Below the pieces are notes generated by a model. That model was not told where the DNA came from, searched no databases, and saw nothing but the letters and a program-made list of their open reading frames with translations. Shown here piece by piece: positions 1 to 10,175 of a stretch of DNA of 64,000 nucleotides. The translations under genes were made by a program, and so were the position numbers. The stretch comes from Amaurobius ferox (lineage: Eukaryota; Arthropoda; Arachnida; Araneae; Amaurobiidae): positions 73,908,730 to 73,972,729 of the forward strand of contig OX578136.1 in the NCBI GenBank assembly GCA_951213105.1, in the 5' to 3' direction. Position 1 is the first letter of the stretch; every line of letters begins with the position of its first letter.

Positions 1-836
1 TGTATCGTCTGTACCAAAATTGAAACTTCAGACAGCGACGAATTTCCGTACATAGCTACTTCAGGTCCCCGGACAATACGGCTTGGTGAGATTTTTTTAA
101 AATTCGAATTAATTTAAAAGTAATAAACATTTAAAGCCGAAAATCTGTCAAAAATATAGCCCCAAAATCAGTTTTATTCCGGGCAGATGATAAAAATGAC
201 ATAGCAGAGATTGAGTCATAAAAGTAGCTTTTTATCTAAAGAAATCAATATTATATATCGATTTTGAATTTGTGAATTTAAAATATATCATTTTAATCTT
301 TTAACATGGTATTATATTATCATTATGAGTATTGTGATAAAATGTAACTTCAATCCGATGAAAACTGTATAAGATAGCAATTATGTTTTAATTTTACTTC
401 TGGTGTAAAAAACCTTTTTCTTTCTTGCGACTTCAAGTGTTTTCATTTATACGTGCACGGGAATGATTCTGGTTCAAAACAGGTGATTTGAAAGTTGAGT
501 GGTGTTATCTATCCAAGGTTTATAGATACTACATGTTGACCTATCCGTGGAGACGGGATCAATCTACTAAAAAAGAAAAAAGGTTGTGACGTGAGAGTGG
601 CTAAAGGCTAGTTTTATACTTTTTTTCTTGGATCTTTCGTGAACGATAGTAATTGTAAATCATTTTCAAGCTTGCTTTTCATGTATTTTTGGAGACAGTG
701 TTGTATTTGTGAAGCGTGATGCCAAGTTGTGCAATTGCTAATTACCATAATGATGAAAAACTTGCGATGTTTAGTTTCATACGATTCCAAAATCAAAAAT
801 CTTATGGTCTGTATGGATTCACTCGTGCAAAAAAAA
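1..836. other. Unassigned AT-rich DNA
   Basis: No coding region, RNA gene or bounded repeat is recognised here. A minus-strand open frame (850 to 614) ends with SFTKDPRKKV, which faintly recalls the FPKDP-type stretch of a THAP zinc finger. It is in the wrong orientation for the transposase that follows, so I do not annotate it as part of that gene. Confidence 0.4.
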
Positions 837-2150
837 ACAAGAAAGATCAATCATGCTTAAAGCATTGATTATGAAACACTTTCCAACTTCAATGCAATTT
901 TATTTAAACACGTCTAAAATGCAATACATTCCTCGGTAACATTTTGAAACTTATCACAATACTGCATTAATTTATTATATTTGAAAACTTAAACCTTCAT
1001 CGAAAAAAATGAACTTCATTCAAATGACGGCATTGAAATATAAATTGCCTGGTTTAAACATCTCTAAAATGTTATACATTCCTCGGTAATAGTTTTAGAA
1101 TTATCATAATACTACGATAATTTATTATATTTGAAAACTTCATCGAAAACAACTGGAATTAATTCAAATGACGTCATAGAAAAAATAACACGCCTGGATC
1201 TCTCTATAAAAACAGGATTTCATTCATAACTTTCTCCCATTCATTTCATTCATCACAATACTATAATAATTTATTTTATTTAAACATTTTGTTTAAGACC
1301 ATGGAGCTACAAAAAATTAAAGTCTATGCTTGAAACTTCATCGAAAAAAATCGTCCTTCTCTTTATGAAATCAATTAATATTTCATTCATATCAGCCATG
1401 CAGACTCCATGGACTAAATTATTTTGTGTTAAAAAAATACAGAAATTCTAATACAACTCATTCTATATATTTTGCTGTTTACATTTTACATAGGTGAAAA
1501 ATAGGCTTAGTTGTAGAAATAATCAAATTTAGATGAGAATTTAAACTCAAATATATTGTCATTGCGTTGTTTCAGTATGTAGATGCACAGAATTTAAGCA
1601 AAAATAAAGTAGTTTTAGGACGGATACAACACTCAATATGAATTAAAAAGAACTTAAAAAAATCACGATTTTGAAACAGGATGGATGCCATATATCATTT
1701 TGAAGTGGATCATGTGATCGTTTCATATCATGGTCACGTGATCGTTTCATATAAGAGGTGTAATTATTATTTTAATTTTTATTTAAAAAACTACTGAATA
1801 TATTTCGCTAAATTTTTTTTTATATATTTTATGGAACAATTTGAATATTACCTAAAATTTTCGAAGCAATTTGTGAATTTTAAATCCGCTTAAAAATGTT
1901 TGAAAAATTAGGTCCCATAGGGCTCAATGTATTTCATTTTTTCGACCCGCGTTCAATCCAAAACTAATTGGGTGATATTATTCATTTGTATTCCCATAGG
2001 TTCTACAGACCGTCTGAACAACATACTAAAATTTCATTTTGATTAAGTCATTTTTACGGCAGTTATCGTGCTAACGGACAGACAGGCAGACAGACAGACA
2101 AACAGAATGAACAAAGTCATAAACACTTTTCAACTTTGTTGTAAAGTGTT
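837..2150 (+). mobile_element. Hairpin-ended ~1.3-kb repeat family, copy 1 (Helentron-like candidate)
   Basis: This non-coding element begins ACAAGAAAGATCAATCATGC and ends in a hairpin whose arms are AACACTTT and AAAGTGTT. The same start is found at 3173 and 32862, and the same hairpin end at 4572 and (inverted) 30008. Near the start is a small palindrome around AATCATGCTTAAAGCATT, followed by AACACTTTCCAAC, which is roughly the inverse of the 3' hairpin arm. A short (CAGA)n tract lies just before the 3' end. Subterminal inverse repeats, a microsatellite and a 3' hairpin are the layout of Helentrons/DINE-1, but I cannot show the target-site signature, so the class is tentative. It abuts the remaining half of a THAP domain directly. 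Confidence 0.65.
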
Positions 2151-3172
2151 AAAAAAAGACTCGTTTTCTGCTGACGCAGCACGGATTTGTTTCAGTCATT
2201 TCTCTAAAGAAGATTATAAAAGAAATTTGAAATATAAATTAATGTGGGTTGTGTCATATCGCCGTTTAAAATACGACACAGTTCCTCATTTAAATATTCC
2301 TTTAAACTCAGTGTCCTCAACTGAGGAAACGAAGCAAAATGAAGAGAAGGATAGTAGATGCGAAAAAAGGAAAATTAAGCAGATTCTTTGTGATCTTAAC
2401 CATCCTGATAAGATTCACAAATTAAGTAACGAAGAACTTGAATTTAATCAACGAAGTAGTGAAAATGCAGTCGGGATGAAAAGTGGATTGCCTTCAGAAA
2501 CATCTGATAAAAATAATAATCTCAATAAAATTAAAATTCGTTTGTAGAAAGAGAATCATGATTTAAAAGAAAACTGTATATATAGGCGAAACAAAACCAA
2601 TAAAAATTATATTATAGAATGATGAGGAAATTCGTATTAGTCAATGCCAATTCAGCAAATGATTCAATGATAAAGTAGAAAATAAAACAAAACATATACT
2701 TTCTACTGTGCTTTCCAAAAATCAAACAAAGAACTCTAATGAATAAGAATCGTGTTCAATGGTCTTCAGAAGATATTATGAAAGGTTTGGCTTTAAGAGA
2801 TTGTCGAAGAGGGCATATATGCTTTGTGAGAGATGAAATGAAAGTACCGTTACTTGGAATAAATACTTTGAAAAGGTGAATTTCGCATATAAAATTTTCT
2901 CCTGGATTTTTGGCTGAAATTTTGCAACTCATGACAGAATCCTCTCAAACATTAACTCGTTTCGAAAGACAATGCGTTATAGTTATAGATGAGATGAGTA
3001 TCGATAACATAATAGAATAGGATCGAGATGAAAATTTGCATTTTAGGCCCTTACAAATCTGTGCAAGTAATAATGGCACGAGATATAATTTTGCCGTGGA
3101 AGCAGCCTGTGTTTTATAATTTCGATTGTCGAATGACTAAAAATTTTATATTTGAAATTATATTAGAATTAG
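2151..3172 (+). pseudogene. P-element/THAP9-like transposase, fragment 1 (half THAP domain to catalytic core)
   Basis: This is the decayed 5' portion of a THAP-domain transposase. The first ~45 residues are the C-terminal half of a THAP zinc finger: the CFSH motif supplies the last Cys-x2-His, followed by SKEDY and the proline-rich end DTVPHLNIP. A basic, low-complexity linker follows, open to 2545. From 2751 a second frame reads RVQWSSEDIMKGLALR then a stop, and a third block has CVIVIDEMS, matching the first catalytic-aspartate region of P-element transposases. Further on is WKQPVFYNFDCRMTK, also a conserved P-family segment. Stops and frameshifts separate these blocks. The fragment ends at ELDK, where the next repeat copy is inserted. 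The N-terminal half of the THAP finger is missing. Family assignment is firm; activity is excluded. Confidence 0.85.
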
Positions 3173-4409
3173 ACAAGAAAGATCAATCATGCTTAAAGCA
3201 TTGATTATGAAACACTTTCCAACTTCAATGCAATTTTATTTAAACATGTCTAAAATGCAATACATTCCTCGGTAATATTTTAAAACTTATCACAATACTA
3301 CATTAATTTATTATATTTAAAACCTTAAACCTTCATCGAAAAAAATTAACTTCATTCAAATGACGGCATTAAAATATAAATTGCCTGGTTTAAACATCTC
3401 TAAAATGTGATACATTCCTCGGTAATAATTTTAGAATTATCATAATACTAGGATAATTCATTATATTTGAAAACTTCATCGAAAACAACTGAAATCCATT
3501 CAAATGATGTCATAGAAAAAATAACACGCCTGGCTCTCTCTATAAAAGCAACATTTCATTCATAAATAATTCCCCCATTCATGTCATTCATCACAATACT
3601 ATAATAATTTATATTATTTAAAAATAAAGACCATGGAGCTACAAATAAGTAAAACTCTATGCGTAAAACTTCATCGAAAATTATCGTCCTTCTCTTTCTA
3701 AAATCAATGAATATTTCATTCATATCAGCCATGCAGACTCCATGGACTAAATGATTTTGTGTTAAAGAATTACAGCGATTCTAATACAACTCATTCTACA
3801 TATTTTGCTGTTTACATTTTACATAGGTGAAAAATAGGCTTAATAGTAGAAATAATCAAATTTGTATGAGCATTTAAACTGAAATATATTGTCATTGCGT
3901 TGTTAAAGTATGTAGATGCACAGAATTTAGGCCAAAATAAAGTAGTTTTAGGATGGATACAACACTCAATATGAATTAGAAAGAACTTTAAAAATCACGA
4001 TTTTGAGACAAGATGGATGCCATATATCATTTTGAAGTGGGTCATGTGATCGTTTCATATCATGGACACGTGATCGCTTCATATAAGAGGTGTTATTATT
4101 ATTTTAATTTTTATTTAAAAAACTACTGAATATATTTCGCTGAATTTTTTTTTATATATTTTATGGAACAATTTGAATATTGCCTAAAATTTTCGAAGCA
4201 ATTTGTGAATTTTAAATCCGCTTAAAAAATGCTTGAAAAATTAGGTCCCATAGGGCTCAATGTATTCCATTTTTTCAACCCGGGTTCAATCCAAAACTAA
4301 TTGGGTGATATTATTCATTTATATTCCCATAGGTCCTATAAACCGTCTGAACAACATACTAAAATTTCATTTTGATTAAGTCATTTTTACGGCAGTTATC
4401 GTGCTAACG

Positions 4410-4438
4410 GACAGACAGACAGACAGACAGACAGACAG
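4410..4438. repeat. (CAGA)n microsatellite
   Basis: A run of CAGA units near the 3' end of the repeat copy. The equivalent tract in copy 1 (about 2078-2102) is shorter and interrupted. The inverted copy carries a similar TCTG tract near 30050-30070. Confidence 0.9.
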
Positions 4439-4446
4439 AATGAATG

Positions 4447-4572
4447 AACAAAGTCATAAACACTTTTCAACTTTGTTGTAAAGTGTTAATAACAAAGTCA
4501 TAAACACTTTTCAACTTTGTTGTAAAGTGTTAACAAAGTCATAAACACTTTTCAACTTTGTTGTAAAGTGTT
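4447..4572 (+). repeat. Triplicated 41-bp terminal hairpin unit
   Basis: Three copies of a 41-bp unit beginning AACAAAGTCATAAACACTTT. Each contains the near-perfect hairpin formed by AACACTTTTCAAC and GTTGTAAAGTGTT with a TTT loop. Copies two and three are directly adjacent, and the first is set off by three bases. This is the element's own 3' end repeated, so it looks like end duplication or failed termination rather than an unrelated minisatellite. Confidence 0.9.
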
Positions 4573-4876
4573 AAAAAAGCAGGTTTTGAAGTTATTGATT
4601 TGACTTCTGATATGGATGTTGAATATCAAGCACTTTGGGGGGAGTTGGGGATAACAATTAACCAGACAGGGTTTGTTAGTCCTACAGATCCCAAGCGTAA
4701 TGTATATGTGTTTGCAGATCCTCCACATTTACTAAAATTGCTCATCAGGAATCATTTAGTTGACAGTAGATTAAAATTGACATCAGGTGCTATAGTGGAT
4801 AAATCAATTTTGTTGAAGCTATTAAAGAAATATTCTAAATAACTAAAGTTATGTCCAAAATTATTAGAGAAGCATA
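4573..4876 (+). pseudogene. P-element/THAP9-like transposase, fragment 2 (core)
   Basis: The transposase resumes with AGFEVIDLTSDMDVEYQALW, followed by GITINQTGF and VYVFADPPHLLKLLIRNHL. The FAD-x-PHLLKL block is one of the most recognisable segments of P-element and THAP9 transposases and lies in the interrupted RNase-H-like core. The frame is open from about 4580 to a stop after KKYSK (4842). A shifted frame then continues as LCPKLLEKHI, also conserved in the family. The coding region is cut at 4876 by the Helitron array and picks up again at 21627. Confidence 0.88.
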
Positions 4877-5296
4877 TCTATTATTATTATTATTATATAT
4901 ACTAATTGCCAAGTGTCCGTCTGTCTGTCTGTCCGTCTGTCTGTCACGCTTTTTTAGGCACTTCCCGAATAGATAGAGACTTGCAATTTGGTACACGGCT
5001 CGGTCGTTCGATAAAACCCCCTGGAAAAATCAAATTTTTCGAAAACGTTCTATAGAGGGGGTGCCCCACACCAAAACGTTCGAAAAGTGAAACGACAGGA
5101 AAGCATGCTTTGCGATGAGATAGATACTTCAAATTTGGTGTATGGGTAAATCGTTCGAAAGGAAGAAAGTGTGCAATTTCAGATTTCCAATATTTTCTAC
5201 TTAAGGGGGGGTGCAGCACACCAAAACGTTCGAAAAGTGAAATGATAGGAGAGCATGCTTTGCGATGAGATAGAGACTTCAAGTTTGGTGTATGGA
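4877..5296 (+). mobile_element. Helitron unit 1 (truncated)
   Basis: It starts TCTATTATTATTATT and runs through TATACTAATTG, the (GTCT)n tract and about two internal repeats, then stops matching at about 5296. There is no 3' hairpin or CTAG before the next unit. Confidence 0.75.
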
Positions 5297-5612
5297 TAAT
5301 CTATCTATCATAAATTTACATATAAATCTGTCTACATGATTCCTGGTCCCATAATTAACACACCCCAGTCTATTATTATACATTATCTGCATTATGTGCA
5401 AATGTACAGTAACAAATCTGGTATACATTCGTATAATTAATTAATATCTACCAGAAAAGTCTTAATAGATAAAATATGTCATATTCCAGGTGACAATGAT
5501 CATTGCTAACATTTAGAAATGTAGAAATTTTCTGATTAAAAGGGTAAATTCCAATTGAAGTTTATTACTTGGATTATTAGTCATTTGAATCCTAAACTGT
5601 CCAAACTTCTAA
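5297..5612. other. Unique filler inside the Helitron array
   Basis: About 316 bp with no match to the array repeats or to the transposase. It ends just before a second TCTATTATTATTATT start. It could be captured host DNA, the remnant of a further insertion, or diverged element interior. Confidence 0.5.
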
Positions 5613-7548
5613 TCTATTATTATTATTATCTGTATATACTAATTGCCAAGTGTCCGTCTGTCTGTCTGTCACGCTTTTTTCAGGCACTTCCCGAATAGAT
5701 AGAGACTTGCAATTTGGTGCACGGCTCGGTCGTTCGATAAAAATCCCTGGAAAAATAGAATGTTCCGAAAACGTTCTATAGAGGGGGTGCCCCACACCAA
5801 AACGTTCGAAAAGTGAAAAGTTGAGAAAGCATACTTTGCGATGAGATAGAGACTTCAAATTTGGTGTATAGGTAAATCATTCCAAAGGAAGAAAGTGTGC
5901 AATTTCAGATTTCCAGTATTTTCTACTTAAGGGGGTGCCGCACACCAAAACGTTCGAAAAGTGAAATGATCGGAAAGCATGCTTTGCGATGAGACAGAGA
6001 CTTCAAATTCGGTGTATGGGTAAATCGTTCGAAAGGAAGAAAGTGTGCAATTTCAGATTTCCATTTTTTTTTACTTAAGGGGGTGCCGCACACTAAAACG
6101 TTCAAAGAGTGAAATGATAGGAATGCATGCTTTGCAATGAGATAGAGACTTCAAATTCGGTGTATGGGTAAATTGTTCGAAAAGAAGAAAATGTACAATT
6201 TCAGATTTCCAATATTTTCTTCTTAAGGGGGTGTCGCACACCAAAACGTTCGATTTACCGAATAAATGAGAAAAAGCGCCTTTAGAATTTGATAGAGGCA
6301 TACAATTTGGTATATGGGCTAATAATTTGACGAAAACTCCCAAGACGAATACAGTTTTTCAAAAATGTTCGTTTAAGGGTTCGTAATTCGATCTCCAGAG
6401 TAAAACGTTCGAAAAGTTAATTGATAAAAAATTCATGCATTGGAATAAGATAGAGATATTAAATTTGGTGTAAGGGTAGATAGTTTGAAAGGAAGAAAGT
6501 TACAATTTCAGTTTACCAATATTTTCTACTTTAGGAGGTGCCGCACACCAAAATGTTCGATTTTCGGAATAAAGGAGAAACGCTCCTTTTAAAACGTGAT
6601 AGAGGCTTTATATTTGGTATATGGGCGAATCATAGCATAGAAATCACAAAAAGAATAGAGTTTTTCAAAAATGTATGGCAAAGGGGGTGGGTATTCCACA
6701 CAAAAGCATTCGAAAGATGAAATACTAGAAAAGCATGCTTCAGGATGAGATAGAGACTTCAAATTTTGGTGTACGGGCAAAAGTTGGAAAGGAAAAAAGT
6801 GTGCAATTTCAGTCTTCCAACATTTGCTATTGTAGGGGGTGCCTCTCACTAAAATGTTCGATTTGCCGAACAAATGAAAAACTCCTCCTATACAATGTGA
6901 TAGAAGCTTGAAATTTAGTATATGGGCTAACCATTTGACAAAAAAAACCAAACATGAATACAGTTTGACAAAAATGTTCATTAACGGGATGCTACACAGA
7001 AAAACGTTCGAAAGGTGAAGTGATAGAAAAAACATGCTTCTCGATAGAATAGAGACTTCAAATTTGGTGTACGGGTAGATAGTTTGAAAGGAAGAAAGCG
7101 TGATTTCAGATTTCCAATATTTGCTACATTAAGGGGTGCCGCACACTAATATGTTCGATTTTTCGAATAAATGAGGCAAGCTTCTTTTTAAATGTGATAG
7201 AGGCTTGATATTCGGTATATGAGCCAATCATCTGATAAAAAACCCAAGACAAAGAGAGTTTTTCAAAAATGTTCATTTATGGGTGTACTTCACAGAAAAA
7301 GTTCCAAAGGAGAAATACTAATATAGGGGTGCCTCGGGATGAGATAGACTTTAATGTGGTGTACCGGTAAATAATTCGAAAGGAAGAAATGCGGAAATTT
7401 AGTTTCAAAATATTTTCTTCTTTAGGGGGTTCTGCACACCAACATATTCGATTTGTCGAATAAATGTGAAACGCGAATTATTAAAAAATTTACATTATTC
7501 GGGGTTGCTTATTGCGAGACCGTTGATTTTCAACGGGTATTCGGCTAG
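5613..7548 (+). mobile_element. Helitron unit 2 (1.94 kb)
   Basis: It starts TCTATTATTATTATTATCTG then TATATACTAATTG. It carries about ten internal repeat blocks and ends with the 3' hairpin and CTAG at 7545-7548. The next unit starts at the following base. Confidence 0.8.
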
Positions 7549-8608
7549 TATATACTAATTGCCAAGTGTCCGTCTGTCTGTCTGTCTGTCGGTCTGTCTG
7601 TCTGTCCGTCTGTCTGTCTGTCCGTCTGTCTGTCACGCCTTTTTTAGGCACTTCCCGAATAGATAGAGACTTGCAATTTGGTACACGGCTCGGTCGTTCG
7701 ATAAAACCCCCTGGAAAAATCGAATTTTTCGAAAACGTTCCATAGAGGGGGTGCCACACACCAAAACGTTCGATAAGTGAAATGACGGGAAAGCATGAGA
7801 TAGAGACTTCAAATTTGGTATATGGGTAAATCACTCGAAAGGAAGAAAGTGTGCAATTTCAGATTTCCAATATTTTTTGCTTAAGGGGGGGTGCAGCACA
7901 CCAAAACATTCGAAAAGTGAAATGATAGGAAAGAATGCTTTTCGATGAGGTAGAGACTTCAAATTTGGTGTATGGGTAAACCGTTCAAAAAGAAGAAAGT
8001 GTGTAATTTCAGATTTCCAATATTTCCTACTTAAGGGGGTGCCGCACACCAAAACGTTCGAAAAGTGAAATGATAGGAAAGCCTGCTTTGCGATAAGATA
8101 GGGACATCAAATTTGGTATATAGGTAAACCGTTCGAAAGGAAGAAAGTGTGTAATTTCATATTTCCAATATTTTCTACTTAAGGGGGTGCCGCACACAAA
8201 AATGTTCGATTTTCCGAATAAATGAGAAACGGCCCCTTTAAAATTTGATAGGGGCTCAAAATTTTATATATAGACTAATCATTTGATGAAAACACCCGAA
8301 GCGAATATAATTTTTCAAAAATGTTCGTTTAAGGGGGGTTCTCCAGAGGAAAACGTTCGAAATGTGAATTGATAAAAAAAAACATGCTTCGAAATAAGAT
8401 ACAGACTTCAAATTTGGTGTACAGGTAGATAGTTCGAAAGGAAGAACATGTGCAATTTCACTTTTCCGATATTTTGAACTTTTGGGGGTGCCTCAAAACT
8501 AAATGTTCGATTTGTCGAATAAATAAGAAACGCGAATTATTAAAAAATTTACATTATTCAGGGGTTGCTTAATGTGGGGCCGTTGATTTTCAACGGGTAT
8601 GCGGCTAG
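7549..8608 (+). mobile_element. Helitron unit 3 (1.06 kb, short class)
   Basis: Starts TATATACTAATTG directly after CTAG. It has an expanded (GTCT)n tract at about 7567-7634 with interspersed GTCC and GTCG units. Ends with the hairpin and CTAG at 8605-8608. Its terminal section, with TGTGGGGCCGTTG, is close to units 9-11. Confidence 0.8.
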
Positions 8609-10175
8609 TATATACTAATTGCCAAGTGTCCGTCTGTCTGTCTGTCTGTCACGCTTTTTTTAGGCACTTCCCGAATAGATAGAGACTTGCAATTTGGTAC
8701 ACGGCTCGGTCGTTCGATAAAACCCCCTGGAAAAATCGAATTTTTCGAAAACGTTCTATAGAGGGGGTGCCCCACACCAAAACGTTCGAAAAGTGAAATG
8801 ACGGGAAAGCATGCTTTGCGATGAGATAGAGACTTCAAATTTGGTATATGGGTAAATCACTCGAAAGGAAAAAAGTGTGCAATTTCAGATTTCCAATATT
8901 TTATCCTTAAGGGGGGGTGCAGCACACCAAAACGTTCGAAAAGTGATATGATAGGAGAGCATGCTTTGCGATGAGATTGAGACTTCAAGTTTGGAGTATG
9001 GATAAACCGTATGAAACAAATAAAGTGTGGAATTTCAGATTTCCAATATTTTCTACTTAAGGGGGTGCCGCACACCAAAACGTTCGAAAAGTGAAATGAT
9101 AGGAAAGCATGCTTTGCGATGAGATAGAGACTTCAAATTCGGTGTATGGGTAAATCGTTCGAAAGGAAGAAAGTGTGCAATTTCAGATTTCCAATATTTT
9201 CTACTTAAGGGGGTGTCGCACACCAAAACGTTCGATTTACCGAATAAATGAGAAAATACGTCTTTAAAATTTGATAGGGGCTTAAAATTTGGTATATGGG
9301 CTAATAATTTGACGAAAACGCCCAAGACGAATACAGTTTTTAAAAAATGTTCGTTTAAGGGGGTGCTCCAGAGTCAAACGTTCGAAAAGTCAATTGATAA
9401 AGAAGACCATGCTTTGGAATGAGATAGAGATATCAGATTTGGTGTAAGGATAGATAGTTTGAAAGGGCGAAAGTGTACAATTTCAGTTTAACAATATTTT
9501 CTACTTTAGGGGGTGCCGCACACCAAAATGTTCGATTTTCGGAATAAAGGAGAAACGCTCCTTTAAAAACGTGATAGAGGCTTTATATTTGGTATGGGCG
9601 AAACATCTCATAGAAATCACAAAAAGAATAGAGTTTTTAAAAAATGTATAATTAAAGGGGTGGGTACTCCACACAAAAGCATTCGAAAGATGAAATGCTA
9701 GAAAAGCATGCTTCACGATGAGATAGAGACTTCAAATTTGGTGCACGGGTAAAAAGTTGGAAAGGAAGAAAGTGTGCAATTTTAGTCTTCCAACATTTGC
9801 TATTGTAGGGGGTGCCGATGTCTCTCTATCTATTCGTTCGAAACGTTCAGAAAGAGAATTAATAAAAAACCGTGCTTCGAAATGTGATAGAGATATCAAA
9901 TTTGGTGTAAGGGTAGATAGTTTGAAAGGAAGAAAGTGTGAAATTTCAGATTTCCAATATTTGCTACTTTAAGGTGTGCGCACACTAATATGTTCGATTT
10001 TCTGAATAAATGAGGCACGCTTCCTTTTAAATGTGATAGAGGCTTGATATTTGGTATATGGGCCAATAATCTGATAAAAAACACAATACAAACAGAGGAA
10101 GAAGTGCTAAAATTTAGTTTTCCAATATTTTCTCCTTATTGCGAGACCGTTGATTTTCAACGGGTATACAGCTAG
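8609..10175 (+). mobile_element. Helitron unit 4 (1.57 kb)
   Basis: Ends with hairpin and CTAG at 10172-10175. The next two bases are TC, so the canonical 3' terminus meets a canonical 5' TC directly. Confidence 0.8.

Larger units (their letters stand above)
3173..4572 (+). mobile_element. Hairpin-ended repeat family, copy 2, inserted in the transposase
   Basis: This copy matches copy 1 over its whole length, with scattered substitutions and small indels. It interrupts the transposase between ELDK and AGFEVIDLTSDMD, which are contiguous in relatives. The (CAGA)n tract (about 4410-4438) is longer than in copy 1. The 3' terminal ~41-bp hairpin segment is present three times (4447-4487, 4491-4531, 4532-4572) rather than once. 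No coding capacity is visible. Confidence 0.7.

Noticed and set aside
2068..2150. Upstream extension of the THAP frame with a DRQADRQTNRMNKV-like start
   Set aside because: These codons lie in the inserted repeat's microsatellite and hairpin; the transposase part begins only after 2150.
8621..8650. CRISPR-like regularly spaced short repeats (GTCT tracts at intervals)
   Set aside because: The tracts are simple microsatellites at the 5' end of each Helitron unit, 1-2 kb apart, in a eukaryotic genome.
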